From an uncultured Pseudomonadota bacterium (GTDB lineage Bacteria; Desulfobacterota; Desulfobacteria; Desulfobacterales; Desulfobacteraceae): a DNA stretch of 43,472 nt. Under the pieces are notes generated by a model. That model saw only the letters and a program-made list of their open reading frames with translations. It had not been told where the DNA came from and made no database searches. Within the stretch, counting starts at the first letter, position 1. Each line of letters begins with the position of its first letter. The translations under genes and the position numbers were made by a program. The stretch covers positions 1 through 43,472 of the forward strand of contig CALGRI010000080.1 in the NCBI GenBank assembly GCA_937880875.1. Direction: 5' to 3'. This document shows, piece by piece, positions 27,064 to 36,097 of the stretch.

Positions 27064-28284
27064 ATGAACAAAACACTGGGAAACATTAAAGTCATCGAAC
27101 TGGCCCAATATATTTCAGGGCCTTTCTGCGGGATGCTTCTTGCAGGCCTGGGTGCAAACGTAACAAAAATCGAATCTCCTGAAAAAGGAGATATCTCCAG
27201 GAGATGCGGCCCTTTTCCCGATGACATTCCCCATACGGACAGGAGTGGATTATTTCACTATTTAAACCGGAATAAAAAAGGTATTACCCTTGATGTCCTG
27301 AAATCGACAGGCAGACAAATTTTCATAGAACTGCTCAAGGATGCCGATGTTTTGATAGAGGATCTGCCACCTCACCTGGCAAAAGAGCTGAAACTTGATT
27401 TCGCAACCCTGCGTGAAATCAACCCGAAACTAAACGTAATTTCCATCACGCCCTTTGGCCAGACAGGTCCCTACAGGGACTATAAGGCTTATGCAATCAA
27501 TGCCAGTGCCATGGGCGGAATGAGTTCCATTGTGGGTGATCCTAAAAGAGAACCTTTAACCCCGCCTTTCTCAATGGGTAATTTCCAGACCGGGGTCATT
27601 GCATCCAATGCCATCATGTCTGCCCTGATGGCCGACATAAAAATAAACAGGGGCCAGCACATTGATATTTCAGAGGCAGAGTCCTGGTCTATTTTTCATA
27701 CGGGCAACGTGGTTTCCGCGTTTGTATATGGAGGGCGGAAAAGAACCCGGTCCGGCCACAGAACATTTGCCCCTTACCCCTATACTTTGCTTCCCTGCAA
27801 GGACGGCTATATTTCCATGATTGCCCTTCGGGGATCTGAATGGAAAAGGTTTCTGGAGATTATGGGAGACGGAAAGATACCGGAATGGTATGCATCTGAC
27901 GAGCGGTTCAAGGACAGGGCCAAGGCAGGAAGAGAACACAGTGAAGTCCTTGACAATCTTTTGTCCCCCTGGCTCATGTCTCATACACGGGAAGAGATTT
28001 TCAACAAATGCCGGGAAAAACATGTACCGTTTATGCCGGTAAGAAACATGGATGAAGTTGTTAATTGTGAGCACTTAAATAAACGGGAATACTTTGATAC
28101 CATAAAATTGACCGGCACCAACGGGTTTAAATGTCCGGGCGCCCCCGTGAGATTTTCCCAAAGCCACTGGGAATTGAATGATACAGCCCCCGCTTTATCA
28201 GCGCACAACCATGAGGTATTTTGCGAAGAATTAGGATACTCAAAAGAGGAACTGGTGCAACTGAGAAGGACCGGTACTATTTAG
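27064..28284 (+). CDS. CaiB/BaiF family protein (catalytic Asp apparently Asn)
   Basis: ATG 27064 after AGGAG; VIELAQYISGPFCGMLLAGLGANVTKIE, NRNKKGITLDV, GNFQTGVIASNAIMSAL. Confidence 0.9.
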   Translation: MNKTLGNIKVIELAQYISGPFCGMLLAGLGANVTKIESPEKGDISRRCGPFPDDIPHTDRSGLFHYLNRNKKGITLDVLKSTGRQIFIELLKDADVLIEDLPPHLAKELKLDFATLREINPKLNVISITPFGQTGPYRDYKAYAINASAMGGMSSIVGDPKREPLTPPFSMGNFQTGVIASNAIMSALMADIKINRGQHIDISEAESWSIFHTGNVVSAFVYGGRKRTRSGHRTFAPYPYTLLPCKDGYISMIALRGSEWKRFLEIMGDGKIPEWYASDERFKDRAKAGREHSEVLDNLLSPWLMSHTREEIFNKCREKHVPFMPVRNMDEVVNCEHLNKREYFDTIKLTGTNGFKCPGAPVRFSQSHWELNDTAPALSAHNHEVFCEELGYSKEELVQLRRTGTI

Positions 28285-28316
28285 GGGGCTAAACCATAAA
28301 ACCAGGAGCATGAACA

Positions 28317-29084
28317 ATGCGTTATGAGATTTTGTCATTTCACAGGGAAAACCGGGTGATGGTAATCCAGTTGCATGGCAATGGAACCTGTTATGAGGAC
28401 CCGGTCCAAGTAGCCAACGAACTCAATGAACTTTGCCATACCATCTATCCGGACCCGGAAATACAGGTGGTTATCATCAATCTGGAACAGACCGGATGGC
28501 CGAATAAACTTACTTTGAGTCAAACCATTTTGAACACTGATCCGGCAAGAGATAACCCCATGTCCTGGGCTGGGCCTGTGTCAAAACTTGAAATCCCGGT
28601 TATCATGTCCATCAACGGATATGCCCTGGGCCAGGCCCTGGAGCTGGCTCTTGCCTGTGACATGAGAGTTGCCTCCCCTGCTTCTTTTTTCGGGCTGCCC
28701 CATATCAATGACGGCATAATCCCATGGGACGGGGGTACACAGCGGTTATCCAGGTTGATTGGAAAAAGCAATGCCATGGAAATGCTTTTTACCGGACACA
28801 CCATAAACGGGGAAGAGGCCCTTCGAATGGGACTGGTAAATCAGCTTATTGACGGCAAGGCGCTTTTATCCAAGGTCATGGAAACAGCACAGAAAATAGC
28901 CGGCAAAGGCCCCATTGCCTTGAAATATACAAAGGAAGTGGTCAGCAAAGGGATGGATTTAACCATGAACCAGGCCCTGAGTCTGGAAGCCGACCTTTAT
29001 TTTTTACTGCACACCAGCCATGACCGGACCGAGGGAATCAAAGCATTCCAGGAAAAGAGAAAAGCCCGGTTCAGTGGTGAATAA
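28317..29084 (+). CDS. Enoyl-CoA hydratase/isomerase family protein (second Glu position replaced by His)
   Basis: 255 aa; INGYALGQALELALACDMRVAS, FGLPHINDGIIPWDGGTQRL. Confidence 0.88.
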   Translation: MRYEILSFHRENRVMVIQLHGNGTCYEDPVQVANELNELCHTIYPDPEIQVVIINLEQTGWPNKLTLSQTILNTDPARDNPMSWAGPVSKLEIPVIMSINGYALGQALELALACDMRVASPASFFGLPHINDGIIPWDGGTQRLSRLIGKSNAMEMLFTGHTINGEEALRMGLVNQLIDGKALLSKVMETAQKIAGKGPIALKYTKEVVSKGMDLTMNQALSLEADLYFLLHTSHDRTEGIKAFQEKRKARFSGE

Positions 29085-29095
29085 AGGGGGAGCAT

Positions 29096-29833
29096 ATGGG
29101 TGGATTTGAGACATTAATCTATGAAAAAACAGACAAGATAGCCTATGTGACAATTAACCGTCCCAAGGCAATGAATGCATATAATATACAGATGCGTGAT
29201 GATCTCTACCAAATTTTGAGCGCCATCAAGGATGACCCGGACGTATATGTCGTTATTTTTAAAGGAGCCGGAGAAAAGGCCTTTTGCGCAGGTGCGGATT
29301 TAAGTGAGTTTCTCACTGCCCCCTCTCCCATTGCAGCCCGTAAGGTTCGCTTCGAAAGAGATGTCTGGGGGCTTTTTTTAAGCATGCCCCAGCCTATAAT
29401 AGCCGCCCTTCACGGCTATGTCCTCGGTTCCGGAATCGAGATTGCCCTGTGCTGTGACATTCGAATCGCTTCAAGAAATGCCAGATTTGGTCTTCCTGAG
29501 GTTGGCTTAGGGATGATTCCTGCTGCCGGCGGAACCCAGACCCTTCCGCGTACTGTGGGGAAATCAAAGGCCCTTGAAATGCTTCTCATCGACGAGTGGA
29601 TTGACGGGGAGGAAGCCTTCAGGATCGGGCTGGTTAACCATGTGGTATCTGATGATACACTTTATGACCATGCAAATGAGATGGCCCGAAAGATTGCTTC
29701 CCATGATCCGGCTGCTGTCAGGGCAGCCAAACAAGCAGTGGTCAGGGGGATGGATGTCAGGCTTTCAGAAGGCCTTTACCTTGAAAAGAGTCTTGCTTCG
29801 CATCTTTCAGCAAGTAAAAACAAACAACCTTAA
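29096..29833 (+). CDS. Enoyl-CoA hydratase (both catalytic Glu retained)
   Basis: 245 aa; FCAGADLSEF, GYVLGSGIEIALCCDIRIAS, FGLPEVGLGMIPAAGGTQ. Confidence 0.92.
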   Translation: MGGFETLIYEKTDKIAYVTINRPKAMNAYNIQMRDDLYQILSAIKDDPDVYVVIFKGAGEKAFCAGADLSEFLTAPSPIAARKVRFERDVWGLFLSMPQPIIAALHGYVLGSGIEIALCCDIRIASRNARFGLPEVGLGMIPAAGGTQTLPRTVGKSKALEMLLIDEWIDGEEAFRIGLVNHVVSDDTLYDHANEMARKIASHDPAAVRAAKQAVVRGMDVRLSEGLYLEKSLASHLSASKNKQP

Positions 29834-29858
29834 ATATTAATATCCAGATGAGGTAACC

Positions 29859-31424
29859 ATGAACACAACCGTTTTTCTAAATATTGCCACCGCAATCTGT
29901 CCGGACCGGGACATAATCTCCTTTGAAGGGAAGCATTATAGTTTCGCCCTGCTGAACGAACGAAGCAACAGACTGGCCAATGCTTTGGCAGGGTTAGGCG
30001 TGAAGCCTGGTGACCGGGTCGGCATGCTGGAGGTGAACTGCAACCAGCATATCGAAGTTTATTTTGCAACGGCCAAACTGGGGGCTATCTTTGTTCCCAT
30101 CAATTTCAGGGCCAAGGCAGATGAGGTTTCCTACATGCTTGATAATGCGAAGATAAAGGTATTGTTTGCCGGAAGCCGTTATATCCAGATGCTGGACACC
30201 ATCCTGCCAAAGCTTTCCTTTATTGAAAACTGCGTATCAACAGACAAAAAACTTGACGGAACACTCGACTATGAGACACTGGTCAGCTCTTCTGTACCCG
30301 ATGAAGTTGTTGCCGACATCGGGGATGAAGATATCACCATTTTAATGTATACAGCAGGGACTACGGGGCGTCCGAAAGGTGTGCCGTTAAGGCATAGTGC
30401 TTTTGCCGGCTATGTGATGGGCAATGTAGAGCCTGCTAACCCGATTGTTGAAGAACGGAATTTGCTCAGCGTACCCCTGTACCATATTGCAGGTATTCAG
30501 GCCATGCTGGCGGCTGTTTACGGAGGGCGAACCCTGGTTCTCATGCGCCAGTTTGAAGTCAAAGAATGGATGAGAATTATTCAGGAAGAAAAGGTCTCCC
30601 GGACCATGCTCGTCCCGACCATGTTAAAATGGGTACTGGATGATCCGGATTTTGATCATGCCAACCTGTCCAGTCTTAAAGTTATCACTTACGGCTCGGC
30701 TTCCATGCCTTTCGCGGTCATCAAATCCGCCATTGAAAAAATGCCCTGGGTCAAATTTATCAATGCTTTTGGCCAGACCGAAACCGCCTCTACCATAACG
30801 GTCCTGGGCCCGGATGACCATGTAATAGAAGGCACTAAAGAAGAAAAGGAAAAAAAACTCAAACGGCTGTCGGCATCCATAGGAAAGCCGCTGCCTGATG
30901 TAGAAATAAAGATTGTTGATGAAAGCGGCCAATCCCTGCCTTACAATGCGGTCGGTGAAATTTTGGCAAAAGGTGCCAGGATTATGTCCGGGTACTGGAA
31001 GGATGATGAAAAAACAGCCCGGGCCAAGACCAAAGACGGCTGGTTGAAAACAGGAGACAAAGGCTGGGTTGACGAGGACGGTTATGTCTTTCTTGCCGGC
31101 CGGGGTGATGACATGATCATCCGGGGCGGGGAGAACATTTCCCCTGAAGAAGTGGAGGATGTACTGCATTCCCACCCTGATATAGAGGAAGCAGCCGTCA
31201 TCGGGATCCCTGACCCTGAATGGGGACAAGAGCCCTGTGCCGTGGTTGTTCTGAAAAAAGAAAAGACAACCACAGCCGAAGAGATCATGGAATATTGCCA
31301 TTCAAGGCTGGCCGGGTTTAAACGGCCCAGACAAGTAATTTTTGTGGAATGTCTGCCCCGCAATACCATGGGAAAGGTACTTAGGAAAGAACTTAGAACT
31401 AATTATGAACAACTATCAAAATAG
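29859..31424 (+). CDS. Acyl-CoA synthetase (AMP-forming, ANL superfamily)
   Basis: 521 aa; YTAGTTGRPKGVPL, FGQTETAS, GWLKTGDKGWVDEDGYVFLAGRGDDMIIRGGENISPEE, PRNTMGKVLRKEL. Confidence 0.94.
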   Translation: MNTTVFLNIATAICPDRDIISFEGKHYSFALLNERSNRLANALAGLGVKPGDRVGMLEVNCNQHIEVYFATAKLGAIFVPINFRAKADEVSYMLDNAKIKVLFAGSRYIQMLDTILPKLSFIENCVSTDKKLDGTLDYETLVSSSVPDEVVADIGDEDITILMYTAGTTGRPKGVPLRHSAFAGYVMGNVEPANPIVEERNLLSVPLYHIAGIQAMLAAVYGGRTLVLMRQFEVKEWMRIIQEEKVSRTMLVPTMLKWVLDDPDFDHANLSSLKVITYGSASMPFAVIKSAIEKMPWVKFINAFGQTETASTITVLGPDDHVIEGTKEEKEKKLKRLSASIGKPLPDVEIKIVDESGQSLPYNAVGEILAKGARIMSGYWKDDEKTARAKTKDGWLKTGDKGWVDEDGYVFLAGRGDDMIIRGGENISPEEVEDVLHSHPDIEEAAVIGIPDPEWGQEPCAVVVLKKEKTTTAEEIMEYCHSRLAGFKRPRQVIFVECLPRNTMGKVLRKELRTNYEQLSK

Positions 31425-31440
31425 TGAAGGAGTGTTAAAA

Positions 31441-31557
31441 ATGGCAAACGAGATCGGAAAACAATACACCTGTAAAAAATGTGGCATCGTGCTTGTTGTT
31501 ACCAAGGGCGGTAAAGGCCAGATAATTTGCTGTGGCCAACCAATGGAAACAAAATAA
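31441..31557 (+). CDS. Desulforedoxin-like protein (38 aa)
   Basis: MANEIGKQYTCKKCGIVLVVTKGGKGQIICCGQPMETK: CxxC...CC arrangement and length of desulforedoxin. Confidence 0.88.
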   Translation: MANEIGKQYTCKKCGIVLVVTKGGKGQIICCGQPMETK

Positions 31558-31576
31558 TTAAAGAAAGGAATGACAA

Positions 31577-31717
31577 ATGGTCCAAATGGGAAAAAGATAT
31601 AAATGTGAGGAATGTGGTACGGAAGCACTGTGTACAAAAGTTGGCGAAGGTCAACCAATCTGCTGTGAAAAGGAAATGGAGCTTATAGAGCCAAAAGCTC
31701 TCCCCTCTTCTGACTGA
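31577..31717 (+). CDS. Second desulforedoxin-like protein (46 aa; absent from the supplied ORF track)
   Basis: Translated by hand: MVQMGKRYKCEECGTEALCTKVGEGQPICCEKEMELIEPKALPSSD; CxxCG...CC; RBS-like AAGAAAGGAA upstream. Confidence 0.82.
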   Translation: MVQMGKRYKCEECGTEALCTKVGEGQPICCEKEMELIEPKALPSSD

Positions 31718-31881
31718 TAAACAGATATCAATTCATAACTCAAGAAGAGTGGGATCTTTGGATTAACAGATTTTGTTAAACCTGAACTGTTTGTAAGGAG
31801 GTGATAGCGGATTAGAGATCCATCGCAATGGGCCATGGGAAAATAGAATGTAGTATAATTTATTATTTAAAGGAGTTCACC

Positions 31882-32019
31882 ATGAGAAACAATCGATTTG
31901 TGATCCTCCCCCAAAAAACTGTAATCGAAGTTAAGCTACTTTTTTGGGAAAATGTCCAACAATCAAAATGCACCAGGAATTACATCATTATCCAAATGCA
32001 AAAAACAAGAAACTTATGA
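31882..32019 (+). CDS. Candidate 45-aa small ORF translationally coupled to the EamA gene
   Basis: AAAGGAG then ATG 31882 (MRNNRFVILPQKTVIEVK...); stop overlaps the downstream ATG (ATGA at 32016-32019). No recognised family. Confidence 0.35.
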   Translation: MRNNRFVILPQKTVIEVKLLFWENVQQSKCTRNYIIIQMQKTRNL

Positions 32020-32927
32020 ATAAGAAATTAAAAACTCAAGTTATTGCAGAACCGGACCGCACACAGACATTCAGAGGAATTGGAATCCTGCTCCTTTCCG
32101 GATTAGGGTTTACCATAAGCATGCTAATTGCAAATATGGCTTTTAAGGATGGGGTTGATCTGAATACGTCCAATGCAATGCGCCACTGTGCGGCAACTGT
32201 TATTCTGATTATTTATCAGAAAGCCCGTTCCAAAGGAATAGGCTTACTTCCCAGGGAACGGTATATCAGTCTGGCACTCGGTATTTCTGTTTTTATGATG
32301 GGGGTTGGTTATCTGGGAGCCACACAATATATTCCAATAAGTCTGGCTGTTCTTATCTTTTATACCTGCCCTTTTTTTGTTGCAATCATATCCAAATTTA
32401 CAGAAAATGAGTCCATTACACCAGTACGCCTGACAGCCATCATCCTTGCTTTTATCGGCCTTTCTCTTGCTTTGAAAGTTCAAACAACAGGGGGTCTGCA
32501 AATCATTGGAATTATGTACGCTATGATGGCAGCCATTGGTTTTGCCATTTTTGTTACTGTGAGCAGCCTGATGCTCAAAAAGGCTGATCGACAGGCAGTA
32601 CTCCTCCACAGCCTGGCAGCCGGCACCCTGTTATTTGTGCTGTTCTTTGTATTAACCAATGGTGTAGAGATTATCGGTACCCGGGCGGGTTGGCTAAAGG
32701 TGAGTGGATCAGGCATAGTGGTTGCTTTCGCCTATATAGCATTTTTTGCAGGTATGAAAATCATAGGGCCGGTCAAAGCTTCGATGGTTATGAATATTGA
32801 GCCGGTCTTAACCATCTGTTTAGCAGCAATATTGCTTGGGGAACGCCTCTCAAATATTCAGATTTCCGGCGCTGCACTGGTGATTGTGGGAATAATTTTG
32901 ATTACCTGCACTCCAAAAACCGGGTAA
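32016..32927 (+). CDS. EamA/DMT-family transporter
   Basis: Hydrophobic multi-TM; LGATQYIPISLAVLIFYTCPFFVAIIS and C-terminal VKASMVMNIEPVLTICLAAILLGERLS typical of EamA. Confidence 0.88.
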   Translation: MNKKLKTQVIAEPDRTQTFRGIGILLLSGLGFTISMLIANMAFKDGVDLNTSNAMRHCAATVILIIYQKARSKGIGLLPRERYISLALGISVFMMGVGYLGATQYIPISLAVLIFYTCPFFVAIISKFTENESITPVRLTAIILAFIGLSLALKVQTTGGLQIIGIMYAMMAAIGFAIFVTVSSLMLKKADRQAVLLHSLAAGTLLFVLFFVLTNGVEIIGTRAGWLKVSGSGIVVAFAYIAFFAGMKIIGPVKASMVMNIEPVLTICLAAILLGERLSNIQISGAALVIVGIILITCTPKTG

Positions 32928-33000
32928 TCCATATATAAAAATGAGCACTTGATCTCCATTTGGAGCGTTTGATAATAAATAAAGGGAAAATGAAAAAACA

Positions 33001-34188
33001 ATGCTTCTTACGGGATTAAGGGTTTTAGATCTGACAGACCAAAAGGCTGCCTTTTGCTCAAAACTTCTGACTGACATGGGCGCTTTTGTCATAAAAGTGG
33101 AAAGACCTGGTGGGGATGCTTCCCGGAATGCAGGCCCTTTTATGGGAAATGAACCCCATCCTGAAAAAAGCCTCTCTTTTTTTTATAACAACACCGGTAA
33201 ATCCGGAATCACACTCAATATAGAGCACAAAGAAGGAAAAAAAATCTTTCTTGAGCTGGTTAAAAAAAATGATGTGATCGTGGAAAGCTTTTCACCGGGT
33301 TACCTGGATAAGCTGGGTTTGGGTTTTGAAAGCCTGAGCCGGATAAATCCTAAAATTATTCTGGCCTCTGTGACCGGTTTTGGCCAGACTGGGCCCAGAA
33401 AGGACTATAAAACCTGCGATTTGGTGGCATCGGCCTTTGGCGGGCAGATGTCTGTCACAGGTTCTTTTAAACCCCTGAAGCATTATGGAGAACAATCCTA
33501 TTTAACGGCATCCCTTTTTGCTGCCACAGGTATTATGCTTGCTGTTAGAAAACGGCGCATGACCGGAAAAGGAGAGCATTTGGATATCTCGATCCAGGAA
33601 GCTGTGGCCTCTACCCTTGAGCATGTCATGGTCCGATACTTTTATGAAAATATTATTCCTGAAAGAAAAGGAAGCCTCCATTGGGACAATCTCTTTCATA
33701 TTTTCAAGTGCAAAGACGGTTTCATCCAGATAACACTTTTTGACAAATGGGAAACATTTGTGGAATGGATGGAAAGCGAAGGGCTGGCACAAGACCTGAT
33801 AAAGAAGGATTATCTTGACAAAACCTATCGGATAAGCCGTCTTGATCACATCATTAAGACCGTTGAGAACTGGACAAAAACCCACACGGTAAAAGAGCTT
33901 TTCGAGTTAGGGCAGCTCATGCAGTTTCCCTGGGCACCGGTTGATTCGCCCCAAAAAATTGTTAAAAGCCCCCAGTTAAAAGCAAGAGGATTTTTCAAAA
34001 ATGTCTGCCCCGCCAGGAATGATATCATAAAAAAATGCCCGGGGCTTCCCTATCAATTTGGCTCGAAACCCAACCAGTCTGTGGCCAGAGCCCCTTTAAC
34101 CGGTGAAGATAATCTTAACCTGTATGGAAAAGAACTGGGATTTTCTAAGAAAAAACTTGAAGAACTTTCCTCCATGGGAATCATTTAG
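33001..34188 (+). CDS. CaiB/BaiF family protein (catalytic Asp absent)
   Basis: 395 aa; LRVLDLTDQKAAFCSKLLTDMGAFVIKVERPGGD, GFGQTGPRKDYK; GEQSYLTASLFAATGIMLAV lacks Asp. Confidence 0.88.
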   Translation: MLLTGLRVLDLTDQKAAFCSKLLTDMGAFVIKVERPGGDASRNAGPFMGNEPHPEKSLSFFYNNTGKSGITLNIEHKEGKKIFLELVKKNDVIVESFSPGYLDKLGLGFESLSRINPKIILASVTGFGQTGPRKDYKTCDLVASAFGGQMSVTGSFKPLKHYGEQSYLTASLFAATGIMLAVRKRRMTGKGEHLDISIQEAVASTLEHVMVRYFYENIIPERKGSLHWDNLFHIFKCKDGFIQITLFDKWETFVEWMESEGLAQDLIKKDYLDKTYRISRLDHIIKTVENWTKTHTVKELFELGQLMQFPWAPVDSPQKIVKSPQLKARGFFKNVCPARNDIIKKCPGLPYQFGSKPNQSVARAPLTGEDNLNLYGKELGFSKKKLEELSSMGII

Positions 34189-34200
34189 GTTGGTGAAATA

Positions 34201-35400
34201 ATGGAAAATATCCTTTCGGGAATAAGGGTACTTGATTTTACCAGGGTTTTGTCAGGTCCTTATGCTACAAGAATCCTTGCTGATTTCGGTGCCCAAGTCA
34301 TTAAAGTTCAATCGAAAAAAATAGAGGGGACTGAGCCTGATGCCGGAGGATATTTTGATACATGGAATCGAAATAAACGAAGTATTACATTGGATATGAG
34401 CCATTCTGAGGCCCATAAGATAGCGTTGAGGCTGGTTTCTTTATGTGATGTGGTAATAGAGAATTTTTCTCCCCGGGTCATGTCCAACTGGGGAATGGAT
34501 TTTCCAAAACTTAAAGACGTCCGACCGGATATCATCATGCTGAGTATGTCCGGAATGGGCCAGACAGGACCATGGAAGGACCATGTGGCTTTCGGGCCAA
34601 CCGTTCAGTCCCTTGGCGGACTTACTTATCTTTCCTCTTTTGAAAAAGATGCTCCCGTGGGGCCGGGGTATGCACTGGCAGATCATATTTCAGGGCTCTA
34701 TGGCGCCTTTGCTGTTTTAGCCGCCCTGGAAAACAGGGATCGGACCGGCCAGGGTAGCTATATTGATCTTTCCCAATATGAAGTGGTCGCGGGTATGATC
34801 GGACCTGCCCTCCTGGATGTGATTACCAATGGCAAAGAGGCTATTCCACAAGGCAATCAAACTGATTATGAAATGGCCGCCCCCCATGGATGTTATCAAT
34901 GCCTGGGGGATGACAGATGGTGCGTCATCGGTGTCTTTAACGAAACAGAATGGCATGCCCTTATCAGAGTCATGGGACATCCCGGCTGGGCATCTGAAAA
35001 GAAATTTTCAACCCTTTCTGCAAGAAAGACCCATTTCAAACCATTGGATGAAAGGCTCAATCTTTGGACGCGCAAACATGATGCCCCAAAATTGGTCGAA
35101 CTTCTCCAGGAAGCTGGAATCCGGGCAGGTGTGGTTCAAAATGCAAAAGATCTGGCAAATGATCCCCATCTTTTAGATCAAAATTATTTTGTTCAAACCC
35201 AACACCCCTTACTTGGAGAAACCATTTCAGACAGATCCCCCATAAGATTTATGCAGGATTCTTCAACACATCCATATTCAGATGTGGATTTAAAATCCTC
35301 CCCCCTTTTGGGTGAAGCAAATAAATATGTTTATATGGACCTGCTCAAGCTGACAGAAGCAGAATATACATATTATATTCAAAAAGGTATTATTGCTTAA
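34201..35400 (+). CDS. CaiB/BaiF family-III CoA-transferase (catalytic Asp present)
   Basis: 399 aa; IRVLDFTRVLSGPYATRILADFGAQVIKVQ, ALADHISGLYGAFAVLAALE. Confidence 0.92.
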   Translation: MENILSGIRVLDFTRVLSGPYATRILADFGAQVIKVQSKKIEGTEPDAGGYFDTWNRNKRSITLDMSHSEAHKIALRLVSLCDVVIENFSPRVMSNWGMDFPKLKDVRPDIIMLSMSGMGQTGPWKDHVAFGPTVQSLGGLTYLSSFEKDAPVGPGYALADHISGLYGAFAVLAALENRDRTGQGSYIDLSQYEVVAGMIGPALLDVITNGKEAIPQGNQTDYEMAAPHGCYQCLGDDRWCVIGVFNETEWHALIRVMGHPGWASEKKFSTLSARKTHFKPLDERLNLWTRKHDAPKLVELLQEAGIRAGVVQNAKDLANDPHLLDQNYFVQTQHPLLGETISDRSPIRFMQDSSTHPYSDVDLKSSPLLGEANKYVYMDLLKLTEAEYTYYIQKGIIA

Positions 35401-35426
35401 AAATTAAAAAAGGAAAAACTTTGAAA

Positions 35427-36086
35427 ATGAATGTATGGGAAGCAATTGAAACCAGAAGAAGTTATCGCGTATTTAAACAAGACCCAGTCGCCAGAACTCT
35501 TATTGAAAATATATTAACCGCAGGCGCGCAGGCACCTTCTTCGGCCAATATGCAGCCATGGGAATTTGTAGTGGTTGCAGGACAAAAAAGAGATGAATTG
35601 AGCCAAATGATGTTAAGCTCTTTTATAGATCAAAAGAAAAATTATGATATCCTGGGTAAAGATAGTTTTTTTCCTCAACAACTTTTGGATCGAAGAAAGA
35701 AATTTTTTGCAGATATATTTAAAAAATTATCCAAGCATAATGAATCTCCCATGAAATATGTGATGGAAGGATCGCTTCGCTTTTATAATGCTCCCATCAT
35801 TATATTCGTGTTTATTGATAAGAGAATTGCAAAAAGATTTTTATTTGATATCGGGGCATGTGTACAGAATGTTGTATTAGCTGCCCAGTCAGAGGGGTTA
35901 GGTACACATCTTCTTGGCCTGGTTCTAAAATATCAGGATGCTGTTAAAAAAACGCTTCATATTTCCGAAGACAAGGAGATGGTAGTTGGAATCTGTCTGG
36001 GTTACCCAGATATGGAGAATCGGGTCAATGATTTTACGCCAGGCCGGGCAGATCTTGATCAATTCGTGAAATGGTTTGGCATTTAA
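35427..36086 (+). CDS. Nitroreductase family protein
   Basis: MNVWEAIETRRSYRVFK, SSANMQPWEFVVV, DIGACVQNVVLAAQSEGLGTHLLG. Confidence 0.9.
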   Translation: MNVWEAIETRRSYRVFKQDPVARTLIENILTAGAQAPSSANMQPWEFVVVAGQKRDELSQMMLSSFIDQKKNYDILGKDSFFPQQLLDRRKKFFADIFKKLSKHNESPMKYVMEGSLRFYNAPIIIFVFIDKRIAKRFLFDIGACVQNVVLAAQSEGLGTHLLGLVLKYQDAVKKTLHISEDKEMVVGICLGYPDMENRVNDFTPGRADLDQFVKWFGI

Positions 36087-36097
36087 TGGATTGATAT

